Assembly (NCBI RefSeq): GCF_019710585.1
Contig: NZ_JAIFZQ010000021.1
Span: 62,001-126,000, forward strand
Direction of reading: 5' to 3'
Length of the DNA stretch: 64,000 nucleotides
Source of the DNA: Arthrobacter sp. MAHUQ-56
Lineage (GTDB): Bacteria > Actinomycetota > Actinomycetes > Actinomycetales > Micrococcaceae
In this document: one piece after another, positions 26,714 to 34,391 of the stretch
How the letters are laid out: each line of letters opens with the position of its first letter
Numbering within the stretch: the first letter of the stretch is position 1
Translations under genes and position numbers: made by a program
Notes under the pieces: model-generated
The model's input: only the letters and a program-made list of their open reading frames with translations
The model's database searches: none
What the model was told of the DNA's origin: nothing

Positions 26714-27784
26714 TTAGCCCTGGTATGCCGGGTAGTCCGTGTAGCCGGTGGCGCCCTCGGCGTAGAAGGTGGACGGGTCAGGCTCGTTGAGTGGAAGGCT
26801 TTCCTTCCAGCGGCGGGCAAGGTCCGGGTTGGCGATCGCGGGCCGGCCCACCACTACAGCGTCGGCATGGCCATCGGTCACCAGGTTCACGGCTTCTTCC
26901 CGGGTGGTGACCACCCCGAAGCCGGTGTTCACCAGGAAGGTGCCGCCGAAGCGGGCGCGGAGGTCCTGGACCAGCTCACCGGCGGGCTCGTGGTGCAGGA
27001 TGCTGAGGTAGGCCAGGTTGAGCGAGGCGATGCTGTCAACGAGGACCTCGTAGGTGGCGCGGACATCCGCGGCATCGGTTTCGGCGATGCCCTGGACGTT
27101 GTGCTCAGGCGAGATGCGCAGGCCCACGCGGTTGGCGCCGAGTGCTGCCACCACCGCGTTGATGGTTTCGATGACGAAGCGTGCGCGGTTCTCCGGCGAT
27201 CCGCCGTACGAGTCCGTCCGGACATTGGAATTGGGCGCCAGGAACTCGTGCAGGAGGTAGCCGTTGGCGGCGTGCAGTTCCACGCCGTCGAAGCCCGCCT
27301 CGATGGCATTCAGGGAGGAGTTGACGAACTCCTGGATGACCATGGGCAGTTCGTCGGTTGTGAGTGCGTGCGGCACCGGGTACGGCTTCTTTCCAGCCGG
27401 GGTGCGCACCACACCGTCGATGGCGACGGCGCTGGGAGCCACGATCGGCAGGCCGCCGGTGATGTCCGGGTGGGAGACGCGCCCGCCGTGCATGATCTGG
27501 GCGAACATCCGGCCGCCTTCGGCGTGGACGGCGCCGGTAACCTTCTTCCAGGCGGCAACCTGTTCAGCGGTGACGATCCCTGGCTGGCCGGGGTAGGCCT
27601 GCCCGGCGGGGGCAGGGTACGTGCCTTCGCTGACGATCAGGCCGAGGCTGGCGCGCTGGCGGTAATGCTCGACGACGAGGGGGCCCGGGACGCCTTCCTC
27701 ACCTGCGCGGAGGCGGGTCAGGGGTGCCATCACCAGGCGGTTCGGAAGTTCAAGTTCGCCGAGGGTGAGTGGGGAAAACAGCAT
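26714..27784 (-). CDS. Old Yellow Enzyme family ene-reductase (NemA-like)
   Basis: A 356-residue FMN-dependent oxidoreductase that reduces activated C=C bonds, nitrate esters or maleimides with NAD(P)H. OYE features: start MLFSPLTLGELELPNRLVMAPLTRLRA, active-site region FDGVELHAANGYLLHEFLAP, the GGSPENRARF phosphate/FMN loop, RISPEHN, and the FMN-binding end ADAVVVGRPAIANPDL. ATG 27784 follows AAAGGAA. It is monocistronic, and the upstream gap separates it from the PKD-protein gene. The natural substrate is not predictable. Confidence 0.93.
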   Translation of the reverse strand: MLFSPLTLGELELPNRLVMAPLTRLRAGEEGVPGPLVVEHYRQRASLGLIVSEGTYPAPAGQAYPGQPGIVTAEQVAAWKKVTGAVHAEGGRMFAQIMHGGRVSHPDITGGLPIVAPSAVAIDGVVRTPAGKKPYPVPHALTTDELPMVIQEFVNSSLNAIEAGFDGVELHAANGYLLHEFLAPNSNVRTDSYGGSPENRARFVIETINAVVAALGANRVGLRISPEHNVQGIAETDAADVRATYEVLVDSIASLNLAYLSILHHEPAGELVQDLRARFGGTFLVNTGFGVVTTREEAVNLVTDGHADAVVVGRPAIANPDLARRWKESLPLNEPDPSTFYAEGATGYTDYPAYQG

Positions 27785-27878
27785 GCGCAGTTCCTTTCGA
27801 AGGCTGAAGACGTACTGCCTGTGCCAACTGTGGGGCGCGTGCAACTATTCCGGATGTTAGGCGAATCACACCTGTCGG

Positions 27879-28796
27879 TCAGCGTCCCGTCGCAGCGCCG
27901 GGGCAGCCCTGGCCCTGCGGGTTTGCGTTGCAGTCATCGGCATAGTTGCGGGTCAGCGACCGCCACACGCTGATGGCCTGGGGCGGGGCGCTGAACTGGC
28001 CCTGGCCCGGAATCGGCAGCGGCGGCCCGGAATTTACCGAGTAGGTTCCCTGGAACGACGTTGTCAGGACCACTTGGAAGTCTCCCGTGGAAGCATATGC
28101 GTGGCTGGTCCTGGTCTTCTCGCCCCACCGGTCCTGCGGCAGCGGGCCGCCCATGGACGGCTGCGGGCCGAAGACGGTGCCGTCACCGTAGTTCCAGGTG
28201 TACTGCACGGGCGTGGCCACCACGTGCACTTTCTGTCCGAACATGGTGATGTCGAACTGCTGTTCAGCCGCCTCCGCATAGAAGTTGGTCTCGGCGCCGC
28301 GGAGTGTGTGCGGGCTGGGCTGGGCCACAACAGCTCCGGCGTTCACCGGGAGGTTCTGGAACTGTTTCTGGATGTCGGCGGCGATGCGGGGCAGGAGGTC
28401 CTCGGGCTTGGGGTCGTACAGGCAGGTAGGTCCTGAGTGATGGGCCCACACCGCCCCGGCTACGCCCCGCGGGCGGGACAGCCACATGACCGGGATGCCT
28501 TTGGCTCCGTCCTCACGGTCCTTGCATTCCATCTGGCGGGCGAGGCAGGGAGTATCAAAGTCTCCCCCGCCAAGATGGCATTGGAGTTCGTACTTGTACT
28601 CGTTCGGGTCGGTCGGCACAGTGCCAGGTTCAGCGCGCACTAGTTTCCCGGTACTTGCGTCCTTGACCCATTGATCAGCCCCCACTGACAATCCCCTGTC
28701 CTCATAGCCGATTGAGACGTCAGCCTGCGCTGCTGAAGGAGCAAAGACGAGGAGGAGCGTAGCTACACACAGAACCTTGAGTCCGAGGGCTTTCAT
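27879..28796 (-). CDS. Secreted PKD-domain protein
   Basis: A 305-residue exported protein. A signal peptide spans residues 1-25 (LGLKVLCVATLLLVFAPSAAQA). The middle contains a cysteine-rich region (ELQCHLGGGDFDTPCLARQMEC) and the second half a PKD-like beta domain around YTWNYGDGTVFGP, usually a protein or glycan contact module. The C-terminus has a Cys pair (DDCNANPQGQGCPG). ATG 28796 gives the compact signal peptide; ATG 28835 is alternative. Its gene follows the DUF6318 lipoprotein by only a few bases, so the two are one operon and probably work together at the cell surface. Confidence 0.8.
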   Translation of the reverse strand: MKALGLKVLCVATLLLVFAPSAAQADVSIGYEDRGLSVGADQWVKDASTGKLVRAEPGTVPTDPNEYKYELQCHLGGGDFDTPCLARQMECKDREDGAKGIPVMWLSRPRGVAGAVWAHHSGPTCLYDPKPEDLLPRIAADIQKQFQNLPVNAGAVVAQPSPHTLRGAETNFYAEAAEQQFDITMFGQKVHVVATPVQYTWNYGDGTVFGPQPSMGGPLPQDRWGEKTRTSHAYASTGDFQVVLTTSFQGTYSVNSGPPLPIPGQGQFSAPPQAISVWRSLTRNYADDCNANPQGQGCPGAATGR

Positions 28797-28801
28797 CGTG
28801 G

Positions 28802-29455
28802 CTATCGAATTAGACCGAGGTCCGTCATTACCCAACCCGTTGGGCCGAAGGTCAGGCCTGCTCGGCTTCCGGTGTTAGTTGCAGGAGTAGGTTCCTGCAA
28901 CAGACTTCCGTCGGGCCTTCTGATCTCAATCGTCGCCTGTATGACCTGGACTTCGGCGTGAGCCTGGGCTCCCGACTCCACGGTTGCTGTGATAGCTGGC
29001 GTCTGGATCGTTCCGCCCGATATCCACCGACCTTCACTCCAAGCCTCGTCTATGCCGTCCTTCAGCCCCTTACAAAAGACGCAGCCCGGGCCGCTTACAT
29101 TTTCCAGCTTCCTAGAGTTACCGGTCTCATACGCATAGCTCAAGGTTTCGTACCAGTACTTCGTGAAGGCTTCTGCCCCCTCCTTCGTCTCCGTCTTGGC
29201 CACCTCGGGCAGCACGGGTACGGGGACGTTCTGGGCAGGGCCAGATGCGTCAGCCGGTTTGTAGGCAGCACTGGGCGTGGGGGTTGGAGTGGCCGAGGCG
29301 CTGGGTGTTGCGGCCTCCGTTGCCGCCTGGGAGGTGGCCCCTGGATCTGCGGGCGCTCCGCCGGCACAGCCAGCCAGCACCAGGGCGCCGGCAACAAGAA
29401 CGGCTCCGGCAGTGGAACGCACGGCAAGTGGCGCAAAGAGGTTCTGTGATGTCAT
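28802..29455 (-). CDS. DUF6318-like lipoprotein
   Basis: A 217-residue lipoprotein. The lipobox LVLAGC is around residue 30 and is followed by a Thr/Ser/Pro/Ala linker (SASATPTPTPSAAYKPADASG). The globular part has TKYWYETLSYAYETGNSRKLENVSGPGCVFC, with a CVFC cysteine pair, and a TVESGAQAHAEVQV strand pattern. This matches the actinobacterial DUF6318 lipoproteins. ATG 29455. First gene of a two-gene operon with the PKD protein. Function unknown; an extracytoplasmic binding protein is plausible. Confidence 0.8.
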   Translation of the reverse strand: MTSQNLFAPLAVRSTAGAVLVAGALVLAGCAGGAPADPGATSQAATEAATPSASATPTPTPSAAYKPADASGPAQNVPVPVLPEVAKTETKEGAEAFTKYWYETLSYAYETGNSRKLENVSGPGCVFCKGLKDGIDEAWSEGRWISGGTIQTPAITATVESGAQAHAEVQVIQATIEIRRPDGSLLQEPTPATNTGSRAGLTFGPTGWVMTDLGLIR

Positions 29456-29600
29456 GGGCCGCTATTCCCCCAGTAGTTTCAAGACGGCTTGCTCCGGACA
29501 GTGCCTTAAGGGTAGCCCACGTCACAATTCGCCGATCAAACTTATCCACAGGCACCCGCGCCCCGTTCCACCACCCCTGGCAGGCCAGAAAAAAGTCAAA

Positions 29601-29635
29601 GGAAAGCCGGCGCACCGTTGATGCGCCGGCTTTCC
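29601..29635 (-). terminator. Rho-independent terminator of the permease gene
   Basis: A perfect 14-base stem (GGAAAGCCGGCGCA at 29601-29614, complement at 29622-29635). On the minus strand it is followed by TTTGACTTTTTT. It lies 21 bases past the permease stop. Confidence 0.9.
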
Positions 29636-29655
29636 TCCCCCAACTACCTGCGCGG

Positions 29656-31383
29656 CTACTTCTGCGCGGGCAGCACCAACTCCCCTGTCTTGTCCGTGGA
29701 CAGGGCGAGCGAAGAAACGTACTGCGGGCCGCCGTCGGGCGCGTCCTGGGCCGAGCGCACCATGTCCGGCCGTTCGAACTCGATCCCGGTCACGTGGCAC
29801 AGGAGCTTGGCGTCACTGGGGTTTCCGTCGGCGTCGAACATGGGCAGGTCGATGCCGTCGTCGGTGCGCCGGAGGTAGTAGCGGCCGCGGGTCACCACAG
29901 CCAGAACCGGCGGCAGGACCAGGGCCAGGCCAACGGCGAAGATCGGCGAGTACGGCTGGATGGCTGAACCAAAGGCGCCGAAGAACACCGCGATGGAGAT
30001 TCCGGCCGAGGCCAGCATGGACCCAAACCCCACGGGGTTCACGGCGTAGAGCATGCCGCGCCGGAACTCCGGGACCTTCGGGGAGATCTTGAGCAGGTAC
30101 TTGTTGATGGCGATGTCGGCCGCCACCGTGACCACCCAGGCCATGGCGCAGTTGGCGTAGAACCCGAGGATGGTGTTCAGGAAGTCGAACATGTTCGCTT
30201 CCATCAGGACCAGCGCGATGACCAGGTTCACCACCACGAACACCATCCGGCCCGGATAGGTCTTGGTGATGCGAGTGAAGGAGTTGGTCCAGGCCAGCGA
30301 GCCCGAGTAGGCGTTGGTGACGTTGATCTTGATCTGTGAAATGACCACCAGCACCACCGCAAGCGTCATGGCCAGCCAGGCCGGCATCATTTCCTGGTAC
30401 ACGCCCAGGAACTGGTGCACGGGCTCGTTCGCGGTGGCGGACGCGGCAGGATCCAGCGTGGCGATCAGGTAGACGGCGATGAACAGGCCCACGATCTGCT
30501 TGATCGCACCGAAGATCACCCAGCCCGGACCCGCCAGGATCACGGCCCTCCACCAGGCACTGCGGTTCGCGTCCGTGCGCGGCGGCATGAACCTCAGGTA
30601 GTCGATCTGCTCGGCGATCTGCGCCATCAAGGACAGGCACACCCCGGCCGCGAGCATGACGGACGCCAAGTTGGGGCCGCCGTCGCCGCTGGCGCCTGTG
30701 TACGCGAAGAAGCTGTTGATGCTCTCCGGGTGGGAGACCAGCAGGTAGCCCACCGGCACCACCATCAGCAGCAGCCAGAGCGGCGTGGTCCACACCTGCA
30801 GTTTGGCCAGCGTGTTCATGCCGTAGATCACCAGCGGAATGATGATCACCGTGGACGCGGCATATCCCAGCCACTGTGGAATACCCAGCCCCAACTCCAG
30901 GCCCTGCGCCATGATGGAGCCCTCCAGCGCGAAGAAGATGAAGGTGAAGGTGGCGAAGATGACGTTGGTGACCACGGACCCGTAGTACCCGAAGCCGGAG
31001 CCGCGGGTGATCAGGTCCAGGTCGATGTTGTAGCGGGCTGCGTAGTACGCCAGCGGGAAGCCGGTGGCGAAAATGACGACGGCGGCCACCAGGATGCCGA
31101 GGATCGCATTGACGGTGCCGTACGAGATGCCGATGTTCGCGCCGATGGAGAAGTCGGCCAGGTAGGCGATGCCGCCCAGCGCACTGGTGGCCACCACCCC
31201 GGCGCTCCACTTGCGGTAGGAGCGCGGGGCGAACCGCAGTGTGTAGTCCTCGAGGCTTTCCTTGGTGGCGTTGAGGGCGGCGGCGTTGCCCGCCGTCGTG
31301 GTGGCCGGAGAACCTCCGACGACGGCGGCAGCGGGCGGCGCCGTCGGCTCCAGTAATTGCGTCGACTGTGTGTCGTTGTCCAT
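29656..31383 (-). CDS. NCS1/purine-cytosine permease-type transporter
   Basis: A 575-residue integral membrane transporter with about 12 helices. Features of the NCS1 group include ADFSIGANIGISYGTVNAILGILVAA (part), TRGSGFGYYGSVVTNVIF, and INVTNAYSGSLAWTNSFTRIT, the last being a signature of this group. The amino-terminal 60 residues and carboxy-terminal 75 are soluble, the latter with an extra small domain (CHVTGIEFERPDM). Substrates of the family are nucleobases, allantoin, hydantoins and vitamins. It is divergent from bioB, with a palindrome between them, which makes a biotin-related substrate possible but unproved. Confidence 0.85.
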   Translation of the reverse strand: MDNDTQSTQLLEPTAPPAAAVVGGSPATTTAGNAAALNATKESLEDYTLRFAPRSYRKWSAGVVATSALGGIAYLADFSIGANIGISYGTVNAILGILVAAVVIFATGFPLAYYAARYNIDLDLITRGSGFGYYGSVVTNVIFATFTFIFFALEGSIMAQGLELGLGIPQWLGYAASTVIIIPLVIYGMNTLAKLQVWTTPLWLLLMVVPVGYLLVSHPESINSFFAYTGASGDGGPNLASVMLAAGVCLSLMAQIAEQIDYLRFMPPRTDANRSAWWRAVILAGPGWVIFGAIKQIVGLFIAVYLIATLDPAASATANEPVHQFLGVYQEMMPAWLAMTLAVVLVVISQIKINVTNAYSGSLAWTNSFTRITKTYPGRMVFVVVNLVIALVLMEANMFDFLNTILGFYANCAMAWVVTVAADIAINKYLLKISPKVPEFRRGMLYAVNPVGFGSMLASAGISIAVFFGAFGSAIQPYSPIFAVGLALVLPPVLAVVTRGRYYLRRTDDGIDLPMFDADGNPSDAKLLCHVTGIEFERPDMVRSAQDAPDGGPQYVSSLALSTDKTGELVLPAQK

Positions 31384-31485
31384 GAAGTGGGTCGCTTTCG
31401 TTGGCAGGCTTTTCGTTGTCTGCGTGCGACGCTATCCAGCTGGGAAGACAGCCCGGTCACAGCATCATTTCGGGAGTGTTAAGTC

Positions 31486-31502
31486 TTGACCAGTCTTGTC
31501 AA
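31486..31502. promoter_or_regulatory. Inverted repeat between permease gene and bioB
   Basis: TTGAC at 31486-31490 and GTCAA at 31498-31502 form a 5-base inverted repeat with a 7-base spacer, located in the 220-base region between the divergent permease and bioB. It is also part of a TCTTG direct repeat. Operator role is inference. Confidence 0.4.
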
Positions 31503-31603
31503 CAAAAGCCGTGGCCGCCGGTTGTGGCCGCCCCACAAAAACGGACGGACAGTGCAGGGCTAGCGTCGGGAAGAGAATTTCCTCCCGAGACAAAGGACCA
31601 TTG

Positions 31604-32605
31604 ATGACGCAGCACGCAATCCTGGAAACAGCCCGCCGGCAGGTCCTGGAGCAGGGCATCGGCCTGTCCGAGGCACAGCTGGTGGAGGTCCTCCGCCTGC
31701 CCGACGACGCGCTCCCGGCCGCCCTGGACCTGGCCCACCAGGTCCGCCTGCGCCACTGCGGCGAAGATGTGGAGGTGGAGGGCATCATCTCCATCAAGAC
31801 CGGCGGCTGCCCCGAGGACTGCCATTTCTGCAGCCAGTCCGGCGTGTTCGACAGCCCGGTGCGCGGCGTCTGGCTGGACATCCCGGAACTGGTCGAAGCC
31901 GCGAAGGAAACAGCCGCCACCGGCGCTACCGAGTTCTGCATCGTGGCAGCGGTGCGCGGCCCCGACGTCAGGCTGATGAACCAGATCAAGTTCGCGATGG
32001 ACCGCATCCGGGAAGTTGTGGACATCAACATCGCCTGCTCGCTGGGCATGCTCACGCAGCGGCAGGTGGACCAGCTGGCGGAGTGGGGCGTCCACCGTTA
32101 CAACCACAATCTGGAAACGGCGCGCAGCTACTTCCCGCAAGTGGTCACCACCCACACCTATGAAGAACGCCTCGAAACCTGCGCGATGGTCAAAGCGGCG
32201 GGCATGGAACTGTGCTGCGGGGCGCTGATCGGGATGGGCGAAACGCTGGAGCAGCGGGCAGAACTCGCCGCCCAGCTCGCGGCGCTGGAACCGCATGAAG
32301 TACCGCTGAACTTCCTCAACCCGAGGCCCGGCACGCCGCTCGAACACCAGGAACTCATGGACGGCAAGGACGCCCTCCGCGCCATCGCCGCGTTCCGCCT
32401 GGCAATGCCCCGCACCGTGCTGCGCTACGCGGGCGGCCGCGAGCTCACCCTCGGCGACCTGGGCACCAGGGACGGACTCCTCGGCGGCATCAACGCCGTG
32501 ATCGTCGGCAATTACCTCACCACCCTGGGGCGCCCCGCGGATGCGGATCTCAGCCTCCTGGTGGACCTCAACATGCCCATCAAGGAACTGCAGAGGACCC
32601 TGTGA
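31604..32605 (+). CDS. bioB: Biotin synthase
   Basis: A 333-residue radical-SAM enzyme that inserts sulfur into dethiobiotin. The [4Fe-4S] cluster motif CPEDCHFC (Cys69, Cys73, Cys76) and the further conserved elements YNHNLETA, ACSLGML, and NFLNPRPGTPLE are intact; the RYAGGRE region carries the Arg that ligates the second cluster. ATG 31604 follows AAAGGACC. Length is family-typical. The next gene overlaps its stop (GTGA) and encodes BsaP. No bioA, bioD or bioF is seen in the window, so the rest of the pathway lies elsewhere or is missing. Confidence 0.95.
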   Translation: MTQHAILETARRQVLEQGIGLSEAQLVEVLRLPDDALPAALDLAHQVRLRHCGEDVEVEGIISIKTGGCPEDCHFCSQSGVFDSPVRGVWLDIPELVEAAKETAATGATEFCIVAAVRGPDVRLMNQIKFAMDRIREVVDINIACSLGMLTQRQVDQLAEWGVHRYNHNLETARSYFPQVVTTHTYEERLETCAMVKAAGMELCCGALIGMGETLEQRAELAAQLAALEPHEVPLNFLNPRPGTPLEHQELMDGKDALRAIAAFRLAMPRTVLRYAGGRELTLGDLGTRDGLLGGINAVIVGNYLTTLGRPADADLSLLVDLNMPIKELQRTL

Positions 32606-32847
32606 ACAGCCCCGCCCCACGGCGGGCCGAGGGGCCGTACTGCGGACTCTGCGGCAAGCCCGCAAGCAAGGCAACGGACGACGGCGGCGACCTCCCGCCG
32701 TCGAACGCCCACCTTGGCTGCGCCAGCCTTCTCCTCCTGGAACCACCGCGCTTCTGTGCCTCCTGCGGACGCCGCCAAAAGGTGCAGGTGTCACCACGGG
32801 GGTGGTGGGCCACGTGCTCCCGACACGGTGTGACAGCCTCAGATTAG
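32602..32847 (+). CDS. bsaP: Biotin synthase auxiliary protein
   Basis: An 81-residue cysteine-rich protein. Cys14/Cys17 (CGLC), Cys40, Cys52/Cys55 in PPRFCASCGRR, and Cys72 in GWWATCSRHG, the last two elements matching the pattern I recall for mycobacterial BsaP (Rv1590). BsaP proteins are reported iron-sulfur partners needed for BioB activity. GTG 32602 shares bases with the bioB stop, so the two are translationally coupled and made in proportion. Identification is from the motif and the context. Confidence 0.8.
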   Translation: MNSPAPRRAEGPYCGLCGKPASKATDDGGDLPPSNAHLGCASLLLLEPPRFCASCGRRQKVQVSPRGWWATCSRHGVTASD

Positions 32848-32851
32848 GTGC

Positions 32852-32870
32852 CAAAGGCCTCTAGCGCCTT
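32852..32870 (+). terminator. Weak hairpin after bsaP
   Basis: AAAGGC at 32852-32857 pairs with GCCTTT at 32865-32870 across a 7-base loop, soon after the bsaP stop. The stem is short and the T-run weak, so termination is uncertain. Confidence 0.4.
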
Positions 32871-32896
32871 TCTACTGAAGGTAGAAGAATGTCCAC

Positions 32897-33331
32897 ATGA
32901 TGTTTGAACACGCCGACGGCAACCCCGTCCTGGAACTCGATGATGAGCAGTCGTGGCGCCTCCTGGCGGCAACCAAACATGGCCGCCTGGTGGTCTCGGT
33001 GGCCGGGGAGCCGGACATCTTCCCCGTCAACTACGTGACCTCGAACCGCAAGGTCTACCTGCGGACGGCACCGGGCAACAAGCTGGCCCAACTGACCATC
33101 AACGCCCAGGTCCTCTTCGAAACCGACGGCATCCTTTCCGAGGAAGCGTGGTCGGTTGTCCTGCGCGGGAGCGCGCGCGTCCTCAGCAACTCGAACGAGC
33201 TGGCAGCCGTGGAAGAGCTCGGCCTGAAGACCTGGGTCCCCACCCTCAAGGACTTCTACGTGGAGATCGAACCCAAGTCCGTCAGCGGACGGCACTTCGT
33301 GTTCGGCGAACAGCCGGAACGGGAGATCTAG
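32897..33331 (+). CDS. Pyridoxamine 5'-phosphate oxidase-fold protein
   Basis: A 144-residue split-barrel protein of the kind that binds FMN, F420 or heme. Pattern: LLAATKHGRLVVSVAGEPDIFPVNYV, KVYLRTAPGNKLAQL and SVVLRGSARVL. Family members range from PPOX to F420 reductases and heme oxygenases; the active residues that tell them apart are not obvious here. Start ATG 32897, with ATG 32900 possible. It follows the bioB-bsaP pair by 49 bases and precedes vsr by 19 bases, so it could be cotranscribed with vsr. Confidence 0.85.
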   Translation: MMFEHADGNPVLELDDEQSWRLLAATKHGRLVVSVAGEPDIFPVNYVTSNRKVYLRTAPGNKLAQLTINAQVLFETDGILSEEAWSVVLRGSARVLSNSNELAAVEELGLKTWVPTLKDFYVEIEPKSVSGRHFVFGEQPEREI

Positions 33332-33350
33332 CCGCTCCTACACTGGAGGG

Positions 33351-33794
33351 GTGGCTGACAACACCAGTGCGGACAGGCTCACGCCGGAGCAGCGCAGCTG
33401 GAACATGTCCCGCATCCGCGGAAAGAACACCAAGCCGGAGCTCGTGGTGCGCCGGCTCCTGCACGCCAAGGGCTACCGCTACCGGTTGCATGGGACCAGC
33501 GGCGGCAAGCGGCTGCCCGGAAACCCCGACCTCGTCTTCGCCGGCCGCCACAAGGTGATCTTCGTCAACGGCTGCTTCTGGCACTTCCATGACTGCCGGG
33601 TGGGCCAGCACGCGCCGAAAGCCAACGCGGAGTTCTGGGCCGCCAAACGTGCCCGCACGCGGGAGCGCGACGCCGGCCAGCGGCGCCAGCTGGAAGACGC
33701 CGGCTGGGAGGTCCTGACCGTCTGGGAGTGCGAGCTCAAGGACGGTTCCGCCCTTGAAGCGCACCTGGTGCGCTTCCTGGAGGCCCGCCCCTAG
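33351..33794 (+). CDS. vsr: Very short patch repair endonuclease
   Basis: A 147-residue Vsr nuclease, which nicks beside T:G mismatches arising from deaminated 5-methylcytosine. Features: RSWNMSRIRGKNTKPELVVRRLL, LPGNPDLVFAGRHKVIFVNGCFWHFHDC with the metal/zinc residues, and TVWECEL near the end. GTG 33351 follows GGAG. In most genomes vsr is beside a C5 DNA methyltransferase; none is visible in this window, so the matching methylase lies elsewhere or is missing. A McrBC system, which attacks modified cytosine, is 3 kb downstream. Confidence 0.92.
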   Translation: MADNTSADRLTPEQRSWNMSRIRGKNTKPELVVRRLLHAKGYRYRLHGTSGGKRLPGNPDLVFAGRHKVIFVNGCFWHFHDCRVGQHAPKANAEFWAAKRARTRERDAGQRRQLEDAGWEVLTVWECELKDGSALEAHLVRFLEARP

Positions 33795-33980
33795 CTGTGC
33801 CGGGCCAACAGGTCTGCGCCGTTAGGGCGCCCAAAAAACCGCAGTCTCATCAAGAAACCCACAATTCTCCTCCCGGCCCCGGTTGCGGGGAGGGAACAGC
33901 CCTAACCTGATCAAGAACACACATACCCCGCCTCTTCACCCTGTTCCCCGAGGGTGGGAAAACCAGCAGAAAGGAGTGTC

Positions 33981-34391
33981 ATGAGCACCCCGGATGATGC
34001 GCCCAAGCCGCTGGTGGACCAGTCCGTTTTGGACCGGCTGCGGGAGGAACTTGATGAGCAAGAGGGGTACAGCAGGGTCTTCGTGGGGAACTTCATCGAC
34101 TTCCTGCCGACACGGCTCGACCGGCTACGGCTCGCCCTGACCACCGGGGACCTGGAGGGTTCCATGGACGCTGTCCTCAGCCTGAAGACCTCCAGCCAAA
34201 TGGTGGGGGCAGAACGCCTGGCCGGCCTGGCCATGGACCTGGAGGCCGAGATCCGGGCCGAGGCCCGGCACGCCGACATGGCTGTGGCGCTGCCGAGGCT
34301 GGCTGCAGCGTTCCTGCGGCCGATCACCCTGTGCAGCCGGCAAACCACGCACCGGCTGCAGGCTCAGTGCTGTCCCGGCGCCAAGCGGTAA
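33981..34391 (+). CDS. Hpt-like protein lacking the phosphorylatable histidine
   Basis: A 136-residue all-helical protein of Hpt form. Helix pattern RLDRLRLALTTGDLEGSMDAVLSLKTSSQMVGAERLA matches the histidine phosphotransfer helix, where the canonical HxLK is here Leu66-Ser67-Leu68-Lys69, so the phospho-accepting His is replaced by Leu. It may be a phosphate-independent partner of a response regulator. ATG 33981 follows AAAGGAG. It converges with and overlaps the response regulator gene by 28 bases. Confidence 0.7.
   Translation: MSTPDDAPKPLVDQSVLDRLREELDEQEGYSRVFVGNFIDFLPTRLDRLRLALTTGDLEGSMDAVLSLKTSSQMVGAERLAGLAMDLEAEIRAEARHADMAVALPRLAAAFLRPITLCSRQTTHRLQAQCCPGAKR

Noticed and set aside
31561..31600. 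Hairpin with GGGA/TCCC arms in the bioB leader
   Set aside because: Arms are interrupted and short, and it does not match a biotin-related riboswitch or attenuator that I know.
33795..33980. Hairpins and ATCAAGAA repeats between vsr and the Hpt-like gene
   Set aside because: The stems are short and lack T-runs, and the two ATCAAGAA copies are too brief to call an operator; probably only a promoter region.
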